This document shows positions 9,567 through 18,849 of a stretch of DNA of 64,000 bases, in pieces; position 1 is the stretch's first letter; each line of letters starts with the position of its first letter. The position numbers and the translations under genes were made by a program. The DNA is from Verrucomicrobiia bacterium (GTDB lineage Bacteria; Verrucomicrobiota; Verrucomicrobiia; Verrucomicrobiales; DEV007): the NCBI GenBank assembly GCA_030425385.1, contig JAUIAH010000041.1:1-64000 (forward strand). Direction: 5' to 3'. The notes beneath the pieces are model-generated. The model saw nothing but the letters and a program-made list of their open reading frames with translations. It was not told where the DNA came from and did no database searches.

Positions 9567-9636
9567 CATAAGCAACCTATCCACGATCATCCACAATCGC
9601 CAGTTGCAATGCGCATCCCTGCGTCAACCCTTTCTC

Positions 9637-11451
9637 ATGCTTGAGCTACGCGGCGTGTGCTTCACCACTACCAAGTCGGGTGAGGAAACGGATCTCCTAC
9701 ACGAGATCTCTCTCGCAGTGCCCAAACAGCATTTCATGGCCGTGGTGGGTCCCTCGGGATGCGGCAAGACCACCCTCCTCAAGATTGTCGCGGGCATCCT
9801 TGAAGAGACACAGGGCTCTCTCCACTGGGACGGTCGCGATCTTGCAGAGGATGCGGACTTGGAGAGTGCAGAGATAGGCTATGTCCCCCAGTTCAGCGTG
9901 GCGTATGAGGTCCTCACGGTTGAGGAGAGTGTGGATAGCGCTGTCCAGTTACGAGTGCGAACAGCCGACCGCAAACAAGTCGAACAGATTGCTGACATTG
10001 TCCTTGAACAGACCGGACTGAAGGACCTTGCCGACCGACGCGTGGCCGTCCTGAGTGGCGGCCAGAAACGACGGCTCGGACTCGCGTTGGAACTCGTTTC
10101 CAATCCCCGCCTGCTCCTCTGTGATGAAGTGACTAGTGGACTGGATCCTCGTAGTGAGAAAGAGATCGTGCAGCTTCTGCATCATCTCTCACAGATGGAC
10201 GAAAGGATAGTCGTGAATGTGACGCACAGCCTTGCTCACCTCGAACTTTACGATTCCATCCTCGTCCTCTACGAAGGCTGCGCCGTCTACCATGGCGACC
10301 CGCAGAGCCTAGCACATTACTTTAGCGTAGAGCATCCCGAAGACGTCTACCCTCAGCTTGCCCTTCGCGACTCGATCCACTGGCATGTTTCCTGGCAGAA
10401 ACACCGGAGTTCCTACTATCAAGCCGCCGGGATCGACTCGCCAGCCGTTGAGGGTGAGAATCCCAAGGTTCTCATTCCCAGGGAAGATCGCACTGCCCCC
10501 CCTAGTCCGTCGACCACGACAGCCCTTCGAAAAGCGATGGGCACTGGGGAAGACTCGGTGCCAGGACCTTGGCGTCAATTTGCCGTTCTGCTAGGGCGTC
10601 GTTTCACCATCTTCCTGCGCGCCCGCGGGCAATTCTTCCTTCAGGCAGCTCTCCTATTGGGATTCCCGGCACTCGTCGTGCTCTTCACACCAGGGCTATT
10701 GGAGCCCGGCGAGGGCACTGGCATCCCTCCCATGCCCAATCAGCTTTCCTCGTCTGAGATCATCCAATCGCCAAACATGGCTCAACAACTCACGGAGGCC
10801 CAAGAGATCGCCGGGCAGCAGTTCCAACTCGGTGTCCTCCTATCTGGACTCGTGATGTTTCAAGTGATCTTGTTAGCCTTGATGGGTTCTAACAATGGAG
10901 CCAGAGAGATCGTCTCGGAACGCGCCATCTTCGAGAAGGAGAAATTGGCCGGGCTCAGCCCGCTCAGCTACCTCATGAGCAAGATCGCCTTTCTCGGGTT
11001 GCTCTGCCTTGCCCAGAGCGCGTGGATGGCTGTCTTTGTGAATCATTTCACCAGCATGCCGGGCAGTTTGGGGCACCAATGGGTTCTGCTCTTTCTCGTC
11101 ACCGCTTCCATGACGGCGGTCTGCCTGGCGATTTCGTCGCTCTCTAGTTCTACCGAGCAAGCCTCTCTGCTCAGCGTCTATTTGGTTGGATTTCAGTTGC
11201 CGCTTTCGAACGCGGTGCTCGCACTTCCCCCTATCATTGCTACCCTCACACAACCCTTCGTCGCCGCTTATTGGGGCTGGTCCGGACAGCTGGATCATCT
11301 CGTCCGCACGACCGCCTATGACGTTGGCATCGAGAAGGCTGTTCCCACCAGTCTCACCGCTTTCGAGATCTGCGTGACCGTGCTCTTGGCCCACGTTGCC
11401 ATCAGTCTCTTCGTCGCCTTGATCGGCGTGCATCGCCATCGCTGGGACTAG
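9637..11451 (+). CDS. ABC transporter, ATPase fused to ABC-2 type permease (ABCG-like)
   Basis: A 604-residue half transporter with ATPase first and membrane domain second, the order of ABCG/White-type proteins. Walker A GPSGCGKTT at residues 38-46, signature LSGGQKRRLGL, Walker B LLLCDEVTSGLD. The membrane part starts near residue 365 (FTIFLRARGQFFLQAALLLGFPALVVLF) and has about six hydrophobic segments ending in VALIGVHRHRWD. Start chosen at ATG 9637, where ABC homology begins (MLELRGVCF); the longer frame from 9457 has no such content and runs antisense through the previous gene. It probably works as a homodimer exporter; the substrate is unknown. Confidence 0.92.
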   Translation: MLELRGVCFTTTKSGEETDLLHEISLAVPKQHFMAVVGPSGCGKTTLLKIVAGILEETQGSLHWDGRDLAEDADLESAEIGYVPQFSVAYEVLTVEESVDSAVQLRVRTADRKQVEQIADIVLEQTGLKDLADRRVAVLSGGQKRRLGLALELVSNPRLLLCDEVTSGLDPRSEKEIVQLLHHLSQMDERIVVNVTHSLAHLELYDSILVLYEGCAVYHGDPQSLAHYFSVEHPEDVYPQLALRDSIHWHVSWQKHRSSYYQAAGIDSPAVEGENPKVLIPREDRTAPPSPSTTTALRKAMGTGEDSVPGPWRQFAVLLGRRFTIFLRARGQFFLQAALLLGFPALVVLFTPGLLEPGEGTGIPPMPNQLSSSEIIQSPNMAQQLTEAQEIAGQQFQLGVLLSGLVMFQVILLALMGSNNGAREIVSERAIFEKEKLAGLSPLSYLMSKIAFLGLLCLAQSAWMAVFVNHFTSMPGSLGHQWVLLFLVTASMTAVCLAISSLSSSTEQASLLSVYLVGFQLPLSNAVLALPPIIATLTQPFVAAYWGWSGQLDHLVRTTAYDVGIEKAVPTSLTAFEICVTVLLAHVAISLFVALIGVHRHRWD

Positions 11452-11458
11452 ATAAGCG

Positions 11459-12433
11459 TCAATCCATGCGATAGGCATCGTAGCCGCGCGATTCCACTTT
11501 CCGCGTCGCGGTTTGGAGGATCCCTTCGCAACCCACCGCGTCCTCGATCAGGGCTCGCCCTTCCTCTGGCCCCACGATAAAGGCCGAGGAAGCCAGGATA
11601 CCTGCTTGAAAGCACGACTCAGCCACCACAGTCACAGCCTGACAATCATGCCAAACTGGCCAGCCTGTGCGACAATCTATCAGATGGCCATATACGCGAT
11701 CTCCCAATCTCACCGCACGGCGATAGTCCCCTGACGACGCCACCCCCTTCCCAGTGAGACCGATCTTTTCCCACACCTTCCCTGGATGGATAGCGTCCTC
11801 AACACCAACGGTCCACACGGAACCATGCCCAGGATTTCCCATCGCCCGCAAGTCTCTGCCGAAATCAACGAGCACATGCTTGATCCCAAAGCCTTCTGCT
11901 AGAGACGCCACGCGATCCACCGCATACTCTTTGCCGAAGCCTCCCAGGTCCAAGGCCATCTTCTTAGATGGCAACCGGATCTTTCCAGGTTCGCGCTCAA
12001 CCTTTGACCATCCCACGAGCCCCCTGGTCGATTCCACTTCCCTTGCACTCGGTTCACGGCCCTCGTTCAGCACACGCGTCCACAGACGCGTGAGGGGCAG
12101 CACGGATGGATCGAGAACTCCCTTCGAAAGGAAATGAACCGCATCAATCAAGCCAAACATTTCTTCCGCATCGACGTCGAGAGGAACCCAACACCCATCC
12201 CCTGCGCCTCGATTGATCTGGCTAACCAAGCTCGTCTCCCTGAATCGGGAATAACGCTCTTCGAACGTCTCCACCCATGCCATCACGGCTTTGCGATATC
12301 CCAGAGCAGACGCCCACGCTTCTGATCGGAAAACCACCCGACAAGTCGTTCCCAGAGCAGGAAATCTGAGCTCGTAACGCTGCAACGGGGCGTCATCCGA
12401 CGTATCGCCGACTGGATGAGAATCGACTTTCAA
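11459..12433 (-). CDS. apbE: FAD:protein FMN transferase
   Basis: ApbE family enzyme, which attaches FMN covalently to Thr/Ser of target flavoproteins (for example NqrB/NqrC/RnfG-type subunits) using FAD and Mg. Family features: 'ERYSRFRETSLVSQINR' near residues 58-74, 'LDLGGFGKEYAVDR' (FAD and metal site), 'GDYRRAV' and 'GHLIDCRTGWPV'. The 324-residue length is normal. No signal peptide or lipobox is evident in the first 20 residues, unlike many periplasmic ApbE proteins. It overlaps the stop of the upstream TonB receptor gene by 4 bases (ATGA), so the two are translationally coupled. No ApbE substrate protein is in the window. Confidence 0.93.
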   Translation of the reverse strand: MKVDSHPVGDTSDDAPLQRYELRFPALGTTCRVVFRSEAWASALGYRKAVMAWVETFEERYSRFRETSLVSQINRGAGDGCWVPLDVDAEEMFGLIDAVHFLSKGVLDPSVLPLTRLWTRVLNEGREPSAREVESTRGLVGWSKVEREPGKIRLPSKKMALDLGGFGKEYAVDRVASLAEGFGIKHVLVDFGRDLRAMGNPGHGSVWTVGVEDAIHPGKVWEKIGLTGKGVASSGDYRRAVRLGDRVYGHLIDCRTGWPVWHDCQAVTVVAESCFQAGILASSAFIVGPEEGRALIEDAVGCEGILQTATRKVESRGYDAYRMD

Positions 12434-14421
12434 AAGGCATAGGTGGCACGGACGCCAAAGTGGCGCGGCTCCCCACTCGCCCCTGACATGGTGTCAAGAT
12501 TGCGGGAGGCGAAGTAGCGCTCATTCGTGAGGTTCTCTCCATAAACAGTCAAGGCCCAGTCCTCCTTCCGCCAGCCGACCTGCGCGCTAAGGATGCCATG
12601 ACTTTCCTCCTCCGCCAAGGAGACGTTGCTCTCATGAAACTGCGTCCTTCCAGTGCAGGCGTATTCCGCTCTCGCAAAGAAGCCACTATCATGTTGGTAA
12701 TCGATCGCCAGATAGGCATCCCATTCCGGGACATAGGGAGGAATCTTTCCGTCAAAGGACTCCCCCGTCGCCGGATCCTCGAAGGCATCGAAGCGGATGT
12801 GCGTGTAGCCGAATCCTCCTTGAAGCGATAGCGATTCTGTGAGCGCGATAGCGACATCCAGTTCCGCTCCATAAGTCGTGACGCGCTCAGCATTGAGGAC
12901 CACATAATCTAGAGGCGTCAGTTGCCTCTCCACTTGGTAGCCGTCAATCTCGCTGTAGAAGGCCGTGAGATTGAAGGAGAACGCGTCGTCCCAGCAAGCC
13001 GCCCGGAGACCGCACTCAAGGGTGAAGGCGCGCTCTTCCTCGAATTCCGCTAGAGTAGGATCGGTCGCCAGGCCGCTAAAGCCACCGGGTTTGGCAGCGT
13101 AGGTCACGGTGCTATAGGCGCTCAAGCTCTCACGGAGTTCGATCTGGACTCCCAGCTTCGGCTGCCAATGCCAGTCTTCCCTTTCGTCATCGAACCGACC
13201 ATGGAGTCGCTTCTTTGCATGATCCAGTCGCCATCCTGCCTCCAACCAGACGTGCTCTTTCCACTGCCAGCGCCATTCGCCATAGAATGCTGTAAGCGCT
13301 TCCTCAATGCGATAGTGGTCGTGATTGACCAGCCCAAGGGTGTCCGACCGCACGCTTCCTTCCGTGTCGATGTGAGACGCATGCAGTCCCAACTGCCATT
13401 GGAACGCACTCGAATCATCTGACGATTCCACTCGAACATCTTGGCTCAGATAGTCGACCCGCCCATGCACATGCGTGTCGTTGAGTGGGGCAGGCAGATA
13501 ATCCAAGTCCTGACGGTAGTCGAGTTCTGACCGACTCAAGGCCGTGATCGACACCAAATTCGCCACATCTCCCTCGTAGCGGACACGCATAGATCCCTGA
13601 TCCACATCACGCCGCACATGCCCCTGAAAACTTGTCGTACTCTCCCAAGGATCCGAGAAGATCGAGGTGTCTCGGGGAGAGCCGTCGTGATAGTCTAACC
13701 AATTACCAGCCCATTCCACCTCCAACTGATCCGTTGGTTTCCAAATCAACGCCCCTTCCAAGGTGCGATGCCTCAAGTTATCGGGCCGCTTTCCTAACAA
13801 GGCATGATCAAGATAGCCATCGCGCTCCAGGTAGCGGCCGCCTAACCGAAACCACCATTGATCGGCGATCAGAGGCCCCATGAGCCAGGCCTTCACGCCA
13901 CTGCGGGCATACTCTCCCCCATCAAGCGACACCAATCCTTCGAGCACGTTCCCTGGTTGTTTGCGAAAGACCTCGATCAGGGCTCCATATGGATTGCGCC
14001 CAAACCGCGTTCCTTGGGATCCGCGCGCGACTTCAACGCGCTCAATCGCAACCCAATCATCCCACGCGACCACTGGATTTGGCAGGGAAACGCCATCCAC
14101 GGCGATCACGACCGAAGGACTGCCAAACAAGGGACTATTGGTGAGTCCTCGGGCGGAGAGAACATCTCCCAACCCGCCAGAATGCGCGCGTTGCGTTCGT
14201 AAGTTAGGCACCCTTTGGGTCACGTCTTCAAAGTCGACAAGATCTTGTTCCTGCAAGGCAGTCGCCTCGAGGTGATTACTCATGTGCGCTCGGCTATCAT
14301 CGCCCAGCCAAGAGCTTCGGTACCCGATCACCACGGTGGGTTCTAACTGAAGCACTTCTGCTCCACCGATTGGTCTCAATGAGAGTAAAGCGATGAGCAT
14401 CAACCGTAAACGACGCGACAT
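12430..14421 (-). CDS. TonB-dependent outer-membrane receptor
   Basis: Outer-membrane beta-barrel receptor with N-terminal plug. The signal peptide starts at ATG 14421 (MSRRLRLMLIALLSLRPIGGA); the longer frame upstream to 14523 is not needed. The plug domain includes 'DFEDVTQRVPNLRTQRAHSGG', 'DGVSLPNPVV' and 'VEVARGSQGTRFGRNPYG'. The barrel ends with alternating residues and a C-terminal Phe (VRATYAF), as expected for BAM-assembled proteins; 'LTNERYFASRN' is the usual last-strand region. The substrate (siderophore, cofactor or glycan) cannot be told. The 4-base overlap with apbE hints at uptake linked to flavin or iron redox chemistry, which is inference only. Confidence 0.95.
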   Translation of the reverse strand: MSRRLRLMLIALLSLRPIGGAEVLQLEPTVVIGYRSSWLGDDSRAHMSNHLEATALQEQDLVDFEDVTQRVPNLRTQRAHSGGLGDVLSARGLTNSPLFGSPSVVIAVDGVSLPNPVVAWDDWVAIERVEVARGSQGTRFGRNPYGALIEVFRKQPGNVLEGLVSLDGGEYARSGVKAWLMGPLIADQWWFRLGGRYLERDGYLDHALLGKRPDNLRHRTLEGALIWKPTDQLEVEWAGNWLDYHDGSPRDTSIFSDPWESTTSFQGHVRRDVDQGSMRVRYEGDVANLVSITALSRSELDYRQDLDYLPAPLNDTHVHGRVDYLSQDVRVESSDDSSAFQWQLGLHASHIDTEGSVRSDTLGLVNHDHYRIEEALTAFYGEWRWQWKEHVWLEAGWRLDHAKKRLHGRFDDEREDWHWQPKLGVQIELRESLSAYSTVTYAAKPGGFSGLATDPTLAEFEEERAFTLECGLRAACWDDAFSFNLTAFYSEIDGYQVERQLTPLDYVVLNAERVTTYGAELDVAIALTESLSLQGGFGYTHIRFDAFEDPATGESFDGKIPPYVPEWDAYLAIDYQHDSGFFARAEYACTGRTQFHESNVSLAEEESHGILSAQVGWRKEDWALTVYGENLTNERYFASRNLDTMSGASGEPRHFGVRATYAF

Positions 14422-14479
14422 AGTGGCATCCTGAGCTTCCCCCGCCCGATTTGCCAAGCCTGCGCATGCCCCGCAGCCA

Positions 14480-15931
14480 TTACGGCAGTAAGAAAGCGCG
14501 CATGCTTTGACAAGGGACTGCAAACCGCAGCGTCATCTGATGATTCATGGAAAGAAAGAGCCCGCGATCCCCTTCGGCCCGACGGCCCAGCTTCAGGGCA
14601 CCTTCCTCCTCATGAACGGGCACCGTGTTGTAAGCGATGGACCGCGTCATCTCTACCATTCCTACCACGGACCCAAAGCGATCAAAGATCGGTGACCCAC
14701 TGCTCCCCAGCGCAAATTCAGAGGTCACCATCAGACGATGCCGATCGCGCTCACGGGTGTGACGAGCCAATTGTCCTTTTGTCAGGGTATAGAAGGCGTT
14801 GCGAGGATGACTGATAGCAAACAAATCCGCACCTACCCGCGCGGACGTCGCCATGGCAGCCGGCTGAAAGCCATGGCCATCCAGTTGGATGAGTGCCACA
14901 TCATCGTCCTCATCAGAGGCAATGATCTCCTTCACGCGGACCACACGGCCTGCCAACGTGGTCGCCACCACGATATCGGCTTGTTGAAAGGATTCCATCA
15001 CATGGTGATTTGTCAGGGCAAGACCATCGGCGGATATCACAAACGCACCCGCATGCCCTGGCCCAGCATCTGGCGATTCGCTGACGGCACTGAGAATGAG
15101 GACACTTGGCGCACACCGATCGTAGAGGCTCTCCGCATCTACCGGGATCTCGGACGGAGAGGTGAGGCGAAGCTCACGGTCCACGAAATCCCGACGCAAC
15201 TGGGATGCGAAGCCATTGGGGATCGGCGCGCGTTCTTGTCGCAAGAGATGCTTTCCCCACGCATCAATGTAGGTTGAAATCGCGCCATCTGACTCTAACA
15301 CACCGTCTTTCATCAACGGCTTGACGGCGGGCCGCTTCTTCTCGTCCAATCCTGACACAGCGATATCGAGAACGAGATCACTACTGCCGGAGTCCGATTG
15401 GTGCACGCTAATCGCGAGGAGATTCTCCCCTTCCTGAAGCTCCTCAGGTTCGAGATAGAATGCGTGGTAGTGCGACTCGCGATTGCGCGCTGAGGACAAT
15501 TTCCCAGCCGCAAACGTCCCCTCTCGAAGCTCTCCACTCGGCATGTTGTAACGATAGACTTCTTCGCCATTCAGATAGACAGCGGCACCATCATCGCATC
15601 GCAATTCTGCTAGCCACTGAGGATGCGCGGTGGGATCCTCGACGGCAAAGGCCAAGCGGAAGTAGGCCACCGCGTGCTTGTTGTTCTCTTGCCCTCCAAA
15701 GCTGATCGCCGTCGCAATATCGTCTTCCCCGTAGCCGAGGGGGGCTTTGCCTTCTTCCCATTCCGTGTCATCAAACGCCGCCGTCATCCATTCTTGGGGC
15801 GGCTGCTCTCCTTTATCCCAGAAATGCCACCCCTCCTCTCCGCGAGCCACGACGGCTACCTCCGCGCGTGCGGCGGTAGCGATTGGGATGAGGACCAGGA
15901 AGAAGGCGTAGAGCGAGAAGGGTGCGGACAT
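14480..15931 (-). CDS. Exported trypsin-like (Deg-type) serine protease with N-terminal beta-sandwich
   Basis: 483 residues. Signal peptide at residues 1-23 (FSLYAFFLVLIPIATAARA). Residues about 25-190 form a galactose-binding-like beta-sandwich of the kind fused to exported hydrolases ('DDTEWEEGKAPLGYGE', 'FRLAFAVEDP', 'YLNGEEVYRYNMP'). Residues about 265-460 are a chymotrypsin-fold protease: His in 'ALTNHHVMES', Asp in 'DEDDDVALIQL', Ser in 'ALGSSGSPIFD'. There is no PDZ domain, unlike DegP/DegS. It probably acts in the periplasm or on the surface, perhaps targeted by the sandwich domain. It lies 58 bases upstream of the TonB receptor and may be co-transcribed. Confidence 0.9.
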   Translation of the reverse strand: MSAPFSLYAFFLVLIPIATAARAEVAVVARGEEGWHFWDKGEQPPQEWMTAAFDDTEWEEGKAPLGYGEDDIATAISFGGQENNKHAVAYFRLAFAVEDPTAHPQWLAELRCDDGAAVYLNGEEVYRYNMPSGELREGTFAAGKLSSARNRESHYHAFYLEPEELQEGENLLAISVHQSDSGSSDLVLDIAVSGLDEKKRPAVKPLMKDGVLESDGAISTYIDAWGKHLLRQERAPIPNGFASQLRRDFVDRELRLTSPSEIPVDAESLYDRCAPSVLILSAVSESPDAGPGHAGAFVISADGLALTNHHVMESFQQADIVVATTLAGRVVRVKEIIASDEDDDVALIQLDGHGFQPAAMATSARVGADLFAISHPRNAFYTLTKGQLARHTRERDRHRLMVTSEFALGSSGSPIFDRFGSVVGMVEMTRSIAYNTVPVHEEEGALKLGRRAEGDRGLFLSMNHQMTLRFAVPCQSMRAFLLP

Positions 15932-16032
15932 GACGCAGACTACCCGATTCCCCTGGCAAATGCCAACGCGCTCGGGGTCAGTTGCCCCGAAGTCTAGTTG
16001 CCAAACGGCTCAGGCAGTCCACTTTGCTGATT

Positions 16033-16647
16033 ATGAAATCCCCAACATTCGCCGCAATTCTTGCTCTTGGCTCCGCAGCACTTGTGGGATGCCAATCGAC
16101 CGGAACCAATACCATCCGACCGATCGAATACCTTGAGGGGATTGGACCGGGACCCGGCCTCGGAAATGATCGCCCGCTCAATCCCATCGAAGCGGAAGGT
16201 TACTGGGACGGCGACGGCGTGCCGGGAGCTCCCAAGATCGTGATCGATCTCAGCGATCAGAAAGCTTATTTCTACAAATCTGACGCTCTCGTTGGAGTGA
16301 CGCCTATTTCCTCTGGAACCACCACGCACCCCACGCCCACTGGGAAATTTCGCGTGACGGAGAGAGATGAGGACCACCGCTCCAGCCGGTATGGTGACTA
16401 CGTGGATGAGTATGGCAATGTCGTGGTGAAGGACGTCGACAACCGCAAGGATAAGCGCCCTGCGGGAACGCGCTATCTTGGAGCAGACATGGGCTATTTC
16501 CTCCGATTCAATGGCGCCATCGGGATGCATCGGGGCTTCCTCCCGGGCTATCCTGCCTCTCACGGGTGCATCCGACAGCCCGAGCACATGGCCAAGAAAT
16601 TCTACGAGAACGCACCGCTGGGGACGCCCGTGCATGTGGTTCGGTGA
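16033..16647 (+). CDS. L,D-transpeptidase (YkuD) lipoprotein
   Basis: A 204-residue lipoprotein. Start ATG 16033 gives a lipoprotein signal peptide with lipobox 'ALVGC' (Cys about residue 20); the longer frame from 15982 would bury it. The YkuD domain covers about residues 65-204, with 'KIVIDLSDQKAYFYKSD' at its start and the catalytic motif 'GMHRGFLPGYPASHGCIRQP', whose His and Cys (SHGCIR) are the active-site pair. Such enzymes form 3-3 peptidoglycan cross-links or attach lipoproteins to peptidoglycan. It is divergent from the protease gene across about 100 bases. Confidence 0.93.
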   Translation: MKSPTFAAILALGSAALVGCQSTGTNTIRPIEYLEGIGPGPGLGNDRPLNPIEAEGYWDGDGVPGAPKIVIDLSDQKAYFYKSDALVGVTPISSGTTTHPTPTGKFRVTERDEDHRSSRYGDYVDEYGNVVVKDVDNRKDKRPAGTRYLGADMGYFLRFNGAIGMHRGFLPGYPASHGCIRQPEHMAKKFYENAPLGTPVHVVR

Positions 16648-16996
16648 CCGCACGCCGCTTCAAGAAAGTTCGCATCTGACAGATAAGAAGGTTGCTCCCA
16701 CAGCAATGCTTTCCTACCGTCTATTTGTAAACTTTCTTCGTCGCTGTGTCATTCATGTGTTCTTCGAGTCGAACCATCTCTCGTTTCCATAAACGCTGGG
16801 TGAGCTGGTGGAAATGGCCTTGAGCGGAGGCCGAGAGTGATCGCGGTCGCGATGGCGTGCAGGACAAGGGTGCTCGGAAAGGGCGAGGTAACCGATCGAA
16901 AGATTCCAAGTCCGAAGAAGACACGAGTGAACCGCTGGGCGGCAGCAAGAAGCACCCCTGGTGGCGGCGGTGACTGACTGCCCTAGAATCCAGGGA
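16648..16996. other. 349-base stretch without a convincing gene
   Basis: No protein could be recognised. A 22-codon ORF (ATG 16755 to TGA 16821) and a following Lys/Arg/Ser-rich frame ending at TGA 16971 are both Trp-containing at their ends but have no support. The region separates the transpeptidase gene from the 3' end of rnpB. Confidence 0.4.
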
Positions 16997-17400
16997 GGGG
17001 TGGGGCCATCATAAGCCGGATTCTGTCGCCGTCTAAAGAGACGGCGTGCGACCATTTGTCTCCCCCTCCGAAGAGAGGATCTCGCCGAAGCAAGATGCGA
17101 CTAATACCCGGAGATACCGTCGGCGAACCGACAACGGAGCGGGCCGCTCCTTCCTCCTGTTCTGTCTTGCACCACATGGGGTTTGTCCTGCCTCCTTCCT
17201 TACGGTTGGAGCGGTGAGCTCTTACCTCGCCATTTCACCCTTACCTGACCGGAGTCAGGCGGTATCATTTCTGCGACACTTTCCGTCACCGAAGGCTTAC
17301 GCCGTTCGATGCCCATGCTTTCACATGGCATGTTGCCCTGTGGAGTCCGGACTTTCCTCACGTCCAATGAATGAACGCGCGATCGCTCAGGCCCCACCCC
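16997..17400 (-). ncRNA. rnpB: RNase P RNA, class A
   Basis: Catalytic RNA of RNase P, which cuts the 5' leaders of pre-tRNAs. On the minus strand the 5' part carries the conserved GAGGAAAGTCCGGACTCC core (about 17342-17361) and the 3' end carries GACAGAATCCGGCTTAT (about 17009-17027), the two halves of the universally conserved core. The ends pair to form helix P1: 17390-17400 with 16997-17007 (GGGGTGGGGCC with GGCCCCACCCC). The length of about 404 nt is normal for type A. The exact ends are set by P1 and may be off by a few bases. Protein frames overlapping this segment are chance. Confidence 0.95.
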
Positions 17401-17437
17401 GCGCTATGGTGACAGCGATTTCTCCGCGTGCAACTGG

Positions 17438-18784
17438 TTAGGCAGAGGTCGTTGACAGTCTCGCGAGAAGGCGCTGCGCATAGATTATCGTGACAATGGT
17501 CATCACGACGTTGATGCCAGCCATCGTGAACCAGAACTGCGAAAGTCCGACTTCGTAGACGCGCACGACAAGGTAGAACAATCCTAGCGGAAGAACAATC
17601 TTGCGAATGATCGATTCAATGAAGCCATACATGGGGCGTTTCACCGCTTGCAAGAATCCGGTATGGACAAATGTCATGACATACGCCCATTGGATGAGAG
17701 CCATGATACGAATGTAATCGCCACCGAGCCGAATCACTTCTGGGTCATCCGTGAAAAGATCTACGAGAGGGTTTCCAAACACAAACATCAAGAGAGAAGC
17801 CACCACGATAAGGACGAAACCGTAACGCACGCATAAACGTACCGTCTCGCGCACACGATCCAGACGCCCGGCCCCATTATTCTGTCCCACCACTGAAACG
17901 ATCGCCGCCCCAAGGCCGATGGATGGCAGCAAGGCCATTTGCTCAATGCGCGTCCCCACGCCAAAGGCAGCCACCGCTGCCTTCTCATAGAACTTCAGAT
18001 AATAGGTGGTCACAAAGAACCCAAGCGCGATGGACATCATGTTAAAAGCCGTTGGGATCCCTTGCTGCAAGATCTCTCCATACGTCCTGAGATGCGGACG
18101 CAGATACTTCGAACACCGCACGGTCACATAACCCCTCCCTACCACTGTGCTCAAGAGAAAGCACCCTCCCATGGCCTGGATCAACACCGTGGCCCAGGCG
18201 ATGCCTGCGATTCCCAGCGGGGGCAAGCCAAAGCCTCCGTAAAGAAACCAGGGATCGAGAATGAGATTGAGAAAGAAGCTCACTACCAACACTTTACCAA
18301 AAGTCTTGCTATCGCCGTGGGCCAAGAGAATCGAGTTACTCATGCTGCTGAGGAGAAAGAACGGCGCTCCCCAGAAAAGTGGATGAATGTAAGAAAGGGA
18401 AAGCTCCAGGAAGGCGTCGCGAGCGCCTAACAACCGAAACAAAGGCTCCGCTGCGTTGTGACCAATCACCATCAACCCACAGGCACAGAGAAATCCTAGA
18501 GAGAAGACCTGACCGGAAAGACGCGCTTCTTTCTCCCGATCCTGTGCGCCGATCGCATTGGCAATCAGCGCCGAAGCCCCACGAGCAATGCCCTCACTCA
18601 TCGCGATGATGATGAAGAACACCGGAAACGATAGCGCTAGAGCCGCGAGAGCGTCCGTGGATACTTTTCCCGCATAATAAGAATCCACGACATTATACAT
18701 CGTGTTAAAGAAGAACCCGATGCTCATCGGCAAGGCGATGTTTCGGATATGCCGAGAAAGCGAGCCCGTCGTCAGCGGTGTCAT
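17438..18784 (-). CDS. MATE family efflux transporter
   Basis: 448-residue membrane protein with about 12 hydrophobic segments in two related halves. Characteristic features are 'ALPMSIGFFFNTMYNVVDSYYAGKVSTDALAALALSFP' at the N-terminus and 'GVGTRIEQMALLPSIGLGAAIVSVVGQNNGAGR' at the start of the second half, both typical of the multidrug and toxin extrusion family (Na+ or H+ antiport of cationic compounds). It is followed closely by rnpB in the same direction (about 38 bases), so read-through into rnpB is possible. Confidence 0.93.
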   Translation of the reverse strand: MTPLTTGSLSRHIRNIALPMSIGFFFNTMYNVVDSYYAGKVSTDALAALALSFPVFFIIIAMSEGIARGASALIANAIGAQDREKEARLSGQVFSLGFLCACGLMVIGHNAAEPLFRLLGARDAFLELSLSYIHPLFWGAPFFLLSSMSNSILLAHGDSKTFGKVLVVSFFLNLILDPWFLYGGFGLPPLGIAGIAWATVLIQAMGGCFLLSTVVGRGYVTVRCSKYLRPHLRTYGEILQQGIPTAFNMMSIALGFFVTTYYLKFYEKAAVAAFGVGTRIEQMALLPSIGLGAAIVSVVGQNNGAGRLDRVRETVRLCVRYGFVLIVVASLLMFVFGNPLVDLFTDDPEVIRLGGDYIRIMALIQWAYVMTFVHTGFLQAVKRPMYGFIESIIRKIVLPLGLFYLVVRVYEVGLSQFWFTMAGINVVMTIVTIIYAQRLLARLSTTSA

Positions 18785-18819
18785 GCGCTCAAGATGCGCG
18801 CTTCGCCCAGAGTGACAAG

Positions 18820-18844
18820 TGCCAGCATGGCACGTTTGCTGGCA
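18820..18844. terminator. Hairpin between rtcA and the MATE gene
   Basis: TGCCAGC at 18820-18826 pairs with GCTGGCA at 18838-18844. No T-run follows on the minus strand, so it is a weak candidate for a terminator of the rtc transcript or an RNA stability element. Confidence 0.35.
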
Positions 18845-18849
18845 TGATG

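Noticed and set aside
9457-9636. N-terminal extension of the ABC transporter
   Set aside because: Reads antisense through the AsmA-like gene and has no homologous content; the family start is at 9637.
10873-11478. 201-codon minus-strand ORF
   Set aside because: Antisense to the permease part of the ABC transporter; composition is that of a mirror of hydrophobic codons.
15994-16653. 219-codon minus-strand ORF
   Set aside because: It is antisense to the L,D-transpeptidase, whose lipobox and SHGCIR motif fix the real frame.
17046-17441. Plus-strand ORF of 131 codons
   Set aside because: Lies on rnpB, whose conserved RNA core is unmistakable.
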